NCBI RefSeq assembly: GCF_006516965.1
Contig: NZ_VHLH01000016.1
Location: 1 to 64,000, forward strand
Length of the DNA stretch: 64,000 bases
Reading direction: 5' to 3'
DNA from: Pararhizobium mangrovi
GTDB lineage: Bacteria > Pseudomonadota > Alphaproteobacteria > Rhizobiales > Rhizobiaceae
This document shows positions 53,331-61,032 of the stretch, in pieces. How positions within the stretch are numbered: position 1 is the stretch's first letter; each line of letters begins with the position of its first letter. The notes under the pieces are model-generated. The model worked only from the letters and a program-made list of their open reading frames with translations, was not told the origin of the DNA and made no database searches. Position numbers and translations under genes: made by a program.

Positions 53331-55190
53331 ATGGACAACAACCGCAATTACATCGTCGCGATTGCGCTTTCGGTGCTCGTACTCATCGGCTGGCAATATT
53401 TCTACGTGAGCCCGCGCATGGACAGCCAGCGCACCGCTCAAAACACGGCCGGCGAAGGAAAGCAGGCCGCGACGACGCAGGCGCCCGCATCGCAGCCATC
53501 CGGCTCGAACGCCGGCACGGCACCGGCGAACGGAAGCACCGACGACGGGGCGCCTCCGCCGAACGAGGCCAGCGGCACCCTTCCCGCCGGCAACGGCGAT
53601 ACCGGCAAGCAGACCACGACCGCCCGCAGCGTGCTCATCGGCGAGACGCCGCGCATCGCGATCGAGACGCCCGCCGTCATCGGCTCGCTCAACCTCAAGG
53701 GCGCGCGCCTCGACGACCTGAAGCTCAAGAACTACCATGAGACCGTCGACGAGAGCAGCCCGCTCATCACGCTCCTGAGCCCGGCCCAGTCGCAGAACGG
53801 CTATTTCGCCGAGCTCGGCTATATCGGCAACGACGCGGTCGGCAAGGTGCCCGGCCCCGACACGGTCTGGAAGGAGAGCGAGGGCGGCAAGCTGACGCCT
53901 TCGAACCCCGTTACGCTGACCTGGACGAACGACAAGGGCGTCACCTTCAACCGGCACATCGCCGTCGACGACCAGTACATGTTCACGATCAAGGACACGA
54001 TCGCCAACAAAACCGGCGCGGCGATCTCGCTGACGCCCTACGGTCGCGTCACGCGCTTCAACCGTCCGCACGACCGCTCCTCCTACGTGCTTCAGGAAGG
54101 TCCGATCGGCGTCTTCGGCAATGCCGGCCTCGAAGAGACGAGCTATTCCTCGATCAAGGACGACGGCATCGTCGACCAGCCGAGCGCCAAGAACGGCTGG
54201 CTCGGCCTGACCGACAAGTACTGGGCGACGACGCTCATTCCGCGCAGCGGCTCCTTCGACGGGCGGTACGCCTATTTCAAGGACGGAAGGCCGCACTGGC
54301 AGACGGACTTCAAGTCGACCCCGGTGCGCGTCGCTGCGGGTCAATCCGCCTCAATCGAGAACCTCGTCTTCGCCGGCGCCAAGCGCGTGCCCCTCGTCAA
54401 CGCCTATCGCGACAACCTGAACATCAAGCAGTTCGACCTGCTCATCGACTGGGGATGGTTCTACTTCATCACCAAGCCGATGTTCCACCTGATGGACTTC
54501 TTCTACAACCTCGTCGGCAATTTCGGCGTAGCGATCATCCTGACGGTGATCATCATCAAGCTCATCTTCTTCCCGCTTGCCAACAAGTCCTACTCCTCCA
54601 TGGCCAAGATGAAGGCCATTCAGCCCAAGATGCAGGAGCTGAAGGAGAAATACGGCGACGACCGTATGGGCATGCAGCAGGAAATGATGAAGATGTACAA
54701 GGAGGAGAAGATCAACCCGATCGCGGGTTGCTGGCCGATGCTCCTCCAGATTCCCGTCTTCTTCGCGCTCTACAAGGTGCTCTACACGACGATCGAGATG
54801 CGGCATGCGCCGTTCTTCGGCTGGATCCAGGACCTTTCGGCACCCGATCCGACCTCGATCTTCAACCTGTTCGGCCTGTTGCCTTTCACGCCGCCGGACG
54901 CCTTCATGATCGGCATCTGGCCGCTGATCATGGGCTTCACGATGTTCATGCAGATGCGCATGAACCCGACGCCGCCCGACAAGACCCAGGCGATGGTCTT
55001 CACCTGGATGCCGGTGGTGTTCACCTTCATGCTGGCGCACTTCCCGGCCGGTCTCGTGATCTACTACTCGGTCAACAACTCGCTCTCGGTGCTTCAGCAG
55101 AGCATCATCATGAAGCGCCAGGGCGTGAAGAACGAGCTGTGGAACAACCTCTCCGGCCTGTTCCGACGCAAGCCGAAACCGGCGGAATGA
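53331..55190 (+). CDS. yidC: Membrane protein insertase YidC
   Basis: A 619-residue insertase with an N-terminal membrane span (about 6-22), a large periplasmic domain (about 60-370; the low-complexity Ala/Gly/Thr linker lies at 38-90) and the conserved C-terminal five-span core. FYNLVGNFGVAIILTVIIIK, the cytoplasmic coiled loop MAKMKAIQPKMQELKEKYGD, and CWPMLLQIPVFFALYKVLYT are all hallmark segments. Typical length for alphaproteobacteria is 590-620. The gene commonly found next, engB, is absent here; a GN-repeat gene lies downstream on the opposite strand. Confidence 0.97.
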   Translation: MDNNRNYIVAIALSVLVLIGWQYFYVSPRMDSQRTAQNTAGEGKQAATTQAPASQPSGSNAGTAPANGSTDDGAPPPNEASGTLPAGNGDTGKQTTTARSVLIGETPRIAIETPAVIGSLNLKGARLDDLKLKNYHETVDESSPLITLLSPAQSQNGYFAELGYIGNDAVGKVPGPDTVWKESEGGKLTPSNPVTLTWTNDKGVTFNRHIAVDDQYMFTIKDTIANKTGAAISLTPYGRVTRFNRPHDRSSYVLQEGPIGVFGNAGLEETSYSSIKDDGIVDQPSAKNGWLGLTDKYWATTLIPRSGSFDGRYAYFKDGRPHWQTDFKSTPVRVAAGQSASIENLVFAGAKRVPLVNAYRDNLNIKQFDLLIDWGWFYFITKPMFHLMDFFYNLVGNFGVAIILTVIIIKLIFFPLANKSYSSMAKMKAIQPKMQELKEKYGDDRMGMQQEMMKMYKEEKINPIAGCWPMLLQIPVFFALYKVLYTTIEMRHAPFFGWIQDLSAPDPTSIFNLFGLLPFTPPDAFMIGIWPLIMGFTMFMQMRMNPTPPDKTQAMVFTWMPVVFTFMLAHFPAGLVIYYSVNNSLSVLQQSIIMKRQGVKNELWNNLSGLFRRKPKPAE

Positions 55191-55250
55191 CGGCGTTCGG
55201 CAAACTGGTTCCGGTTAATGCCACAATACGTCATCTCGGTACGGGAACGA

Positions 55251-55273
55251 CCCGCCGACGGGTGATCGGCGGG
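55251..55273. terminator. Hairpin between convergent yidC and GN-repeat genes
   Basis: A perfect 8-bp stem CCCGCCGA / TCGGCGGG with a 7-base loop lies between the two convergent stops. No T tract is visible, so factor-independent termination is uncertain; position favours a 3'-end role. Confidence 0.5.
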
Positions 55274-55284
55274 CCGTGACAAGG

Positions 55285-55791
55285 TCAGCGGGAGTGGTTG
55301 CCGTTCATGTTGCCGTTGCCGAAGCCCGAGTTGTGGTTGCCGTTCATGTTGCCGTTGTAGCTGCCGTAGTTGCCGTTGCCGTTCTGGTTGCCGTTGGCAC
55401 GGCCGCCGTTGTAATTGCCGTTGTAGTTGCCGTTCTGCAAACCTGAGTTGTGATTGCCGTTCATGTTGCCGTTGCTGCGGCCGGAGTTTCCGTTGCCGTT
55501 GTAGTTGCCGCTGCTGAAGCCCCAGTTGCCGTTGCCGTTCACGCTGCCGTTTCCGGTACCGTAGTTTCCGTTACCGTTGTAGTTGCCGTTGTTGATGCCG
55601 TTGTTATGGTTGCCGTTGTCGTTGCCGTTGAAATCGCCCGTATTGTGATTGCCGTTATTGTTGCCGTTGAGGGCACCGGTGTTGCCATTGCCGTTACCGT
55701 TGCCGCTTCCATAAGAGAACGCCTGAGCACCGGCAATCATCGAGATCGAGAACAGGGCTGCGCCAGCCGCCAGAAGAATCCGCGATTTCAT
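55285..55791 (-). CDS. Secreted asparagine/glycine-repeat protein (GN-repeat)
   Basis: A 168-residue protein with a signal peptide (MKSRILLAAGAALFSISMIA, cleavage after AGAQA near residue 25) and a mature part almost wholly of NGN repeats, for example NGNYNGNYNGGRANGNQNGN. Aromatic residues (mostly Tyr, a few Phe, one Trp) recur at intervals. The start ATG 55791 has GGGAG eight bases upstream. No domain outside the repeats. It is the only member of its locus on this strand and shares repeat units with the proteins at 57411, 59692 and 60436. Confidence 0.88.
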   Translation of the reverse strand: MKSRILLAAGAALFSISMIAGAQAFSYGSGNGNGNGNTGALNGNNNGNHNTGDFNGNDNGNHNNGINNGNYNGNGNYGTGNGSVNGNGNWGFSSGNYNGNGNSGRSNGNMNGNHNSGLQNGNYNGNYNGGRANGNQNGNGNYGSYNGNMNGNHNSGFGNGNMNGNHSR

Positions 55792-56271
55792 GCTATCCAC
55801 TCCCTAGTGAGGGGCGCCTCGATAACGGGGAGGGCCTCGCGTCCCTGCCCTTGGTGATCCCGGCTTGCTGCTGCCCGTTCCGACACGATACCGGGACGTT
55901 GCCCTTACCGTTTCGCCTTTCACAGTCGGCTTTGAGGATTACCCCCGCAGAGCCGTATCGGTCTTTGGAGGTACGCCGTGCGGAGCCGGAGGATGGCGCC
56001 GCGACGTCGAACCGTCCCACGGCGGGGCGGGATCAAGGAAAGGCGAGGATCGGTTGAAGGCTTCGTGCGGCGCATCGGCCCCCGGGGCCGGCGGTCCGGC
56101 ACCGAACCCGACCGGTGCCTGTTGACATCGCTCCTGCCGGCTGGCCGTCCGAACGAGAGTTGCGGGAACGCACATTCGCGGCATTCGGCCATGAGATCGC
56201 AGCCGGTTTGCGACGCTGCGGCGAAGATCCAGCCGATTGCGTGCGGAAGACGGCGCGACCGAGCGGAGATC
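55792..56271. other. Intergenic region between the GN-repeat gene and the LuxR regulator
   Basis: A 480-bp gap. It must contain the promoter of the GN-repeat gene (minus strand). A frame starting near 56115 gives MPVDIAPAGWPSERELRERT but overlaps the regulator's 3' end and lacks a ribosome site, so it is not called. No other structure was recognised. Confidence 0.5.
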
Positions 56272-57063
56272 CTATCGCAATGCGAACGAGCCGAAATTCT
56301 GCCGATCGACGGGGCCGAATGTGGCCGGGACCTGCAGTGCGACCTGCATGCGGTTGGTGACCTTCATCTTGCGCATGACGTTGCGCAGGTGAACCTTGAC
56401 GGTCGAAAGCGACATGCCGAGTTCGTAGGCGATGATCTTGTTCGACTTTCCCTGGCAGACGCACTCGACGACGTCGCGCTCCCGTCGTGTCAGAAAGACG
56501 TCGGTTCCGCTACGCGACGAAGTGTTCGGCGTTTGGCGCATCCCGCCGGACGCACCGGAACGGCTCATGAGCCTTTCGAGCGAGTGCGGCGGTGTCGGGC
56601 ACGCATGCGCAAGATCGAACGCTACGGCCCGTGGCCTTTCCGTCACGAAGATCGGGCGTTCCGGACGCGTGTGTTGTGCAGTTTCGCACGGGTAGTACGA
56701 TACATGGCAAAGGACGAGGCGCAAGACCGCGATCGCCGCTTCGATGCTGAGGGTTTCCGGCAGGCACCCGGCGATCCCGAGACTGCCGCATTCGCTCGCG
56801 AGCCCCGGACGCGCCGCCCTGCATTTGAGGATGATGTCGCTTTCGGGATGGACGAAGCGAACGCGCGAAAGCCTCTCCGTCACCCGCGTATCCGATGGCG
56901 CCATCGTCCTGATATCCATGACCACGATATCGGGTGAAAATCCCGGCTCTCTCTCGATGTCCGCTCTGCAGCGAACTTCGAAGTCACGACAGTGCGCATG
57001 GAGGATCTGGGCGAACGCCTGAAGGGAAAGCGCATCCGTCCCTACCAGCAAAATCCTGAACAT
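56272..57063 (-). CDS. LuxR/NarL-type response regulator
   Basis: A 263-residue regulator with an N-terminal receiver-like domain (1-120) and a C-terminal LuxR HTH. The phospho-acceptor candidate is Asp50 (DIVVMDIRTM), while the acidic pocket has Asp10 only (LVGTDA) and the usual Lys is not obvious (DIILKCRAA), so phosphorylation may be lost. The HTH reads LTRRERDVVECVCQGKSNKI then VHLRNVMRKMKVTNRMQVAL. ATG 57063 starts the family homology. It is divergent from the autotransporter gene and probably controls the locus. Partner kinase is not present. Confidence 0.88.
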   Translation of the reverse strand: MFRILLVGTDALSLQAFAQILHAHCRDFEVRCRADIEREPGFSPDIVVMDIRTMAPSDTRVTERLSRVRFVHPESDIILKCRAARPGLASECGSLGIAGCLPETLSIEAAIAVLRLVLCHVSYYPCETAQHTRPERPIFVTERPRAVAFDLAHACPTPPHSLERLMSRSGASGGMRQTPNTSSRSGTDVFLTRRERDVVECVCQGKSNKIIAYELGMSLSTVKVHLRNVMRKMKVTNRMQVALQVPATFGPVDRQNFGSFALR

Positions 57064-57410
57064 GCGAAGATCTTCTCGATCGTCCGCATGTCTATCCGTA
57101 TCGGAATCACCCTTCGTTTCGCACGAAAACGCATCGTAGTCTGGAACGATAGATACGCGCATGTGCCCTAACCCTCGCGCTGGAGCATCCGGGATTTCAT
57201 CTGTACGCTCTGTCGGTGATTTGCGAGCTATTATTCTACGGAAATTCGACGTTTCTTCCCTGGAATTTTGCGAAACAAAATAGTAAATAATTTTTTAAAT
57301 GACAAGTTGATTGAATGCGCATCCGTCGCGGAATTTATGCGATTGAGGTAGAAATGCATCGGCTCTTCCGACAGCCAATAGGGGATTGCGGGATGCAAGG
57401 GGGCACTTTC
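57064..57410. promoter_or_regulatory. AT-rich divergent control region of the GN-repeat locus
   Basis: A 347-bp region between the regulator and the autotransporter-like gene. Bases 57221-57316 are strongly AT-rich (for example TAGTAAATAATTTTTTAAAT at 57281-57300), against a GC-rich neighbourhood. This is a typical target for MucR-like or H-NS-like silencing and should hold promoters for both genes. Exact hexamers were not assigned. Confidence 0.6.
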
Positions 57411-58931
57411 ATGCGGGTCGTTCGAAAGCTGTCGTATCTGGTATCGGGCGTTAGTTGCGTAACTTTTCTCTCATCGTTCGTCCCGGCGCACGGGGCGAGC
57501 ATCGTCGACGACATCCCGGTTCCCGATCTTGCGGCTCTCGATCCGGCGTTGGCGGACAGCGGCTTCAATTCCGGCAGTGGCAATACCGGCCTCTTCAATG
57601 GCGGCAGCGACAATACGGGCTACTTCAATGCCGGCTCGGGCAATACGGGCGCCTTCAACGGCCTTGAGAACACGGGCGCCGACGACGGCAACGACAATAC
57701 CGGCGTCTTCAACGGCAATCGCAACGCCGGCGACGCCAACGGTTCGCGAAACGTCGGCGCGTTCAACGGCAATCTGAACGCCGGCAGCGGCAACGGCTCG
57801 GGCAATAATGGCGACCTGAACGGGAACCAGAACGATTTTGCCAGCGCCGGGGCGAACAACGGGAACGCCAACGGCAACGCCAATGACGGCGCGCTGAACG
57901 GCAATGCGAACGGCGCGTTCGTCACCGGTTCGGACAATGGTAACGGTAACGGCAACGCCAACGCCGGAGCGCTCAACGGAAACCGCAACGGCAGCGGCGT
58001 CGCGTCGCCCGCCTCGACGTCCGGTCCGGTTACCGTCGAAGGCACGGCAACGTCCGTCGGCGAAGACGCATCGGCGTCCGGCTTCGCCGCGACGGCAGTC
58101 GGCCAGTTTTCCGCGAGCTCCGGCTTTGCGGCGACCGCGATCGGCCAGTTCGGTTCGGCCACCGGTTTCGCATCGACCAGTGTCGGTCAGTTCGCCGTCG
58201 CCTCCGGCTTCGCGTCGACGAGCGTCGGCCAGTTTTCCACCTCGTCCGATTTCGCTTCGACCGCGACGGGACAGTTTTCGAGCGCTTCGGGCTTCGCTTC
58301 GACGGCCAACGGCCAGTTCTCGAGCGCGTCCGGCGCGCTCAGCACGAGCGTCGGCCAGTTCTCGCAGGCATCGGCGACGGGCGCCACCGCGGTCGGTCAG
58401 AACGCCCGGGCGAACGCGCGGGCGAGCACCGCCATCGGGCAAGGCGCGACCGCCCGCAACGCCAATTCCGTCGCGATCGGGGCCGGGGTGGCGACGACGC
58501 GGGAAAACCAGGTCGTGCTCGGCACCGCCTCGCAGAGCGTCGCCATTCCGGGCGTGCGCTCTTCGCTGGCAAGGCGCCGCCAGTCCGGCGACACCTATTT
58601 CGTCACGTCCGACGACGGCGGCAACCTCGCGACTTCGACTTTCAGTCTCGATGATCTCGACCATCGCCTTTCGGATATCCGCCGCGATGCACGCGAGGGT
58701 TCGGCGGTGGCGATCGCGATCGGAGACGTGAGCTTTCTGCCCGAGGGGCGCAATTTCGGGCTCAAGGGCAATGTCGCCGTTTTCGGTGGCGAGGGGGCGG
58801 CCGGCGTCTCCTTCGCCGGTCGCCTGCCCGAAGCGCCGCACGGGACCGACATGTTTCTGACCGGCGGCCTCGGCGTCGGTATGGGGAGCGGGCTCGTCGG
58901 CGGGCGCGCCGGGCTTTCCATTGCCTGGTAG
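57411..58931 (+). CDS. Trimeric-autotransporter-like adhesin with GN-repeat N-terminus
   Basis: A 506-residue secreted protein. Signal peptide 1-28 (ends FVPAHGA). Residues 51-195 are N/G repeats such as NTGAFNG and NVGAFNGN. Residues 213-360 are nine 14-residue YadA head repeats (GFAATAVGQFSASS type), ending NANSVAIGAGVATTRENQVV, the usual head terminus. Residues 416-506 look like a beta-strand anchor with aromatic C-terminus (GLSIAW). A coiled-coil stalk is nearly absent. The ATG 57411 has AAGGGGG seven bases upstream; an in-frame ATG at 57315 gives a non-homologous extension. It likely sits in the outer membrane as a trimer. Confidence 0.82.
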   Translation: MRVVRKLSYLVSGVSCVTFLSSFVPAHGASIVDDIPVPDLAALDPALADSGFNSGSGNTGLFNGGSDNTGYFNAGSGNTGAFNGLENTGADDGNDNTGVFNGNRNAGDANGSRNVGAFNGNLNAGSGNGSGNNGDLNGNQNDFASAGANNGNANGNANDGALNGNANGAFVTGSDNGNGNGNANAGALNGNRNGSGVASPASTSGPVTVEGTATSVGEDASASGFAATAVGQFSASSGFAATAIGQFGSATGFASTSVGQFAVASGFASTSVGQFSTSSDFASTATGQFSSASGFASTANGQFSSASGALSTSVGQFSQASATGATAVGQNARANARASTAIGQGATARNANSVAIGAGVATTRENQVVLGTASQSVAIPGVRSSLARRRQSGDTYFVTSDDGGNLATSTFSLDDLDHRLSDIRRDAREGSAVAIAIGDVSFLPEGRNFGLKGNVAVFGGEGAAGVSFAGRLPEAPHGTDMFLTGGLGVGMGSGLVGGRAGLSIAW

Positions 58932-59496
58932 TCCGTCCGTTTTCGCGATCCTGCAGGTCTGCGTGCTCGCCCTGTCTTCCCTCGCATGCTGCTTCGAGGC
59001 GGCGACCGCACGGGACGAGAAGCCGCCGAGAACGCCGACGCCGAGCGCCCGTCCGCAAGCCGATGCGTCCGATGCGAGGCTCGTGCTCGTCCTCGTGCGC
59101 AACGTGTTCGTCGCGGTCGGGCAGGCGATCGCGGCCGGCAACTATTCCGTGCTTCGCGATCTCGCAGCGCCCGGCTTCCGGCGATCCTTTCCCGAAAGCC
59201 GGCTTGCCACCGTGTTCGAGCCGCTTGCCGAGGCGCGCATCGATTTTTCGACAAGCGTTCTGCTCGTTCCGAAGATCGCCCGCGCCGGCTTTCGCGACGA
59301 CGGAACCCTCATCGTCGAAGGCGTCATGCCGACGAGCCCGGACGGCGTGCGGTTTCGCCTCCTGTTCCAACGGATCGATGGTGGCTGGCAGTTGCTCGGC
59401 ATCTCGATGGACGCCGTCGCCGATCGTCAGGCGCCCGCATCCACCGGTGGGGCGGAAAGTGCGAAGCCCTCGCGATCGCCTTCTCCCCATCCGTGA
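58921..59496 (+). CDS. Secreted NTF2-like protein of unknown function
   Basis: A 191-residue protein whose start overlaps the autotransporter gene by 11 bp with a TTG. A hydrophobic N-terminus (VFAILQVCVLALSSLACC) is a likely signal peptide. The rest contains AIAAGNYSVLRDLAAPGFRR, LLVPKIARAGFRDDGTLIVE and LFQRIDGGWQLLGISMDAVA, which is the helix-plus-curved-sheet pattern of NTF2/SnoaL folds. No active-site residues are evident. It belongs to the adhesin operon and may bind or process a small molecule or the adhesin itself. Confidence 0.65.
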   Translation: MPGSPSVFAILQVCVLALSSLACCFEAATARDEKPPRTPTPSARPQADASDARLVLVLVRNVFVAVGQAIAAGNYSVLRDLAAPGFRRSFPESRLATVFEPLAEARIDFSTSVLLVPKIARAGFRDDGTLIVEGVMPTSPDGVRFRLLFQRIDGGWQLLGISMDAVADRQAPASTGGAESAKPSRSPSPHP

Positions 59497-59691
59497 AGCG
59501 GTTGCCAAGGCTCCATCGGCGAGCGGACGGGCACGGATCGGCTGCCGCGAGCATGGGCCGAAAGGGGTACGCCTGTTGGTCGAATGGATCGAATGCCGCG
59601 GACAACCCAGAATGGGCTCGTCTTTACATTGCCTTACCGGGCTTTACCGGGCGGCGGTTCAGCGAAACCGGCCGCGGAGGAGGAAACCTTG

Positions 59692-60327
59692 ATGCATCGT
59701 ACCACTCTGGCCGGGATGGCCATTGCCGTCATCGTCTTCACCGGTGTTCACGGGAACCGAATCACGGCCCCGCAGTCGGCCCATATCCTGAAGGCCGGCT
59801 GGTCCATCGGCAATGGCAACGGAAACGGAAACGGCAATTCCGGCTTCGGTAACGGAAATTACAACGGCAACGGCAATGCCGGCTACGGCAACGGGAATGG
59901 CAACGGAAACGGGAACTCCGGCAAAGGCAACGGCAATGCCAATGGCGGCCACAATACCGGGATCGCCAACGGTAACGGGAACGGAAACGGCAATGTCGGC
60001 TTCGGCAACGGAAACCGGAACGGCGGCTACAACGCCGGCACCATGAACGGCAACGCAAACGGCAATGGCGCGCCGGACTCCCATGGCAATATCGGCTTCA
60101 GTAATGGCGGCAGCGGCAACATCGGTGCCTTCAACGGGCGCGGCAACGCGTCTTCCTCCTCCGGCAACGGCAATATCGGCGCGTATAACGGCAATGCGAA
60201 CATGGGGCGGAACGACGGAAACGGCAATGTCGGCGCGTTCAACGGAAACTTCAACGGCGGCTCGCGCAACGGCAACGGCAATGTCGGGGCGTTCAACGGA
60301 AACCACAACGGGAACGGCAACCGCTGA
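59692..60327 (+). CDS. Secreted GN-repeat protein
   Basis: A 211-residue protein with a signal-like N-terminus (LAGMAIAVIVFTGVHGNR) and a long repeat region (35-211): NGNGNGNGNSGFGNGN at the start and NIGAFNGR and NVGAFNGN toward the end. The latter units match those in the adhesin at 57411. GGAGGAGG sits eight bases before the ATG, a very strong ribosome site. No other domain. It follows the NTF2-like gene by 195 bp. Confidence 0.85.
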   Translation: MHRTTLAGMAIAVIVFTGVHGNRITAPQSAHILKAGWSIGNGNGNGNGNSGFGNGNYNGNGNAGYGNGNGNGNGNSGKGNGNANGGHNTGIANGNGNGNGNVGFGNGNRNGGYNAGTMNGNANGNGAPDSHGNIGFSNGGSGNIGAFNGRGNASSSSGNGNIGAYNGNANMGRNDGNGNVGAFNGNFNGGSRNGNGNVGAFNGNHNGNGNR

Positions 60328-60435
60328 TGCAGGGTCGTACACCGTTCGATACGACCTGCTCTTAAACTCCGCCGACACGACCCGGCAGATGGCGTCCGCG
60401 TGCTGAAGCGGCGAACCCGCGAGCGGGAGGAAACG

Positions 60436-60957
60436 ATGAAGAGATCAGTCGTCCTGTCCATACTTCTTTGCGCGACCTTCGTGCCCTTCGCCACCCGCAT
60501 CGCGGCGGGCATGGCTGCGGATCGGCATTTCGCCCAGAGCTTCGGCACCGGGAACGGAAATGGCAACGGCAACGTCGGCAACGGCAATGGGAACGGCAAT
60601 GCCGGAAATGGCAACGGCAACGGCAACACCGGCGACGACAACGGCAACGGCAACGCCGGGAGCGACAACGGCAACGACGATACCGGAAGCGGTTTCGGAA
60701 ACGGGTTTTCGACCGACGGCAACGAGAACGGCCTCCCTTTCCGCAAGGATCGCCTCGGCGCTCCCCTGAAGGATCCGCTCCGGGCAACGGACGACGATCG
60801 CCTCCCGCGCATGCAGGCGGGCACGGACCGCAGTACCGAATCCACGGCCGATGCCTTCGCCATGAGCGCTCGGACGGGGAAGATACGCGTGCATGAACGC
60901 GTCGCGATGTCCGGGGCCTTTCAGGGTCGTACGGAAGGACCCTGTTCGCTCGTCTGA
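60436..60957 (+). CDS. GN-repeat protein with charged C-terminus
   Basis: A 173-residue protein with a signal-like start (MKRSVVLSILLCATFVPFAT) and repeats from about residue 36 to 90 (NGNGNAGNGNGNGNTGDDNG). The last 80 residues are charged and unlike the repeats. The terminal ~15 residues (GAFQGRTEGPCSLV) are encoded by a copy of the palindromic repeat and adjoining DNA, so the original stop may have been lost. GGGAGG is a good ribosome site before the ATG. Confidence 0.75.
   Translation: MKRSVVLSILLCATFVPFATRIAAGMAADRHFAQSFGTGNGNGNGNVGNGNGNGNAGNGNGNGNTGDDNGNGNAGSDNGNDDTGSGFGNGFSTDGNENGLPFRKDRLGAPLKDPLRATDDDRLPRMQAGTDRSTESTADAFAMSARTGKIRVHERVAMSGAFQGRTEGPCSLV
60914..60937 (+). repeat. Palindromic dispersed repeat, copy 6 (partial, inside a coding end)
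   Basis: The core GGGCCTTTCAGG then GTCGTACGGAAG matches the family, and the DNA after it (GACCCTGTTCGC) resembles the sequence after copy 3 (GACCCTGTTTGC). The right arm is not conserved. It is read through as the C-terminus of the GN-repeat protein. Confidence 0.65.
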
Positions 60958-60965
60958 GGCGATGA

Positions 60966-61004
60966 CGGTCGGTCCTTGCGCGCTGAAAGCGCATGGGCCG
61001 ACCG
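60966..61004 (+). promoter_or_regulatory. Hairpin in the leader of the receiver-only gene
   Basis: A 10-bp outer stem (CGGTCGGTCC with GGGCCGACCG, one G-U pair) and a 5-bp inner stem (TGCGC with GCGCA) form one extended hairpin. It lies 29 bases before the next start codon and nine bases after the GN-repeat stop. It could act as a 3' end stabiliser, terminator or leader control. Confidence 0.55.
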
Positions 61005-61009
61005 ATCTC

Positions 61010-61027
61010 GGCGAAGGAGGTTTCGCC
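61010..61027 (+). promoter_or_regulatory. Ribosome site displayed in a hairpin loop
   Basis: The stem GGCGAA / TTCGCC encloses GGAGGT, the ribosome site of the receiver-only gene starting at 61033. The site is in the loop rather than the stem, so initiation is probably not blocked but could be modulated. Confidence 0.5.
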
Positions 61028-61032
61028 TTTCC

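Noticed and set aside
56115-56360. 81-codon plus-strand frame starting MPVDIAPAGW
   Set aside because: It overlaps the 3' end of the well-supported LuxR regulator on the other strand, has no ribosome site and no recognisable domain.
57541-58020. Repetitive AAC-GGC triplet pattern that might be read as a CRISPR or minisatellite
   Set aside because: The repeats are in frame, encode NG-rich protein units and lack unique spacers; they are coding repeats.
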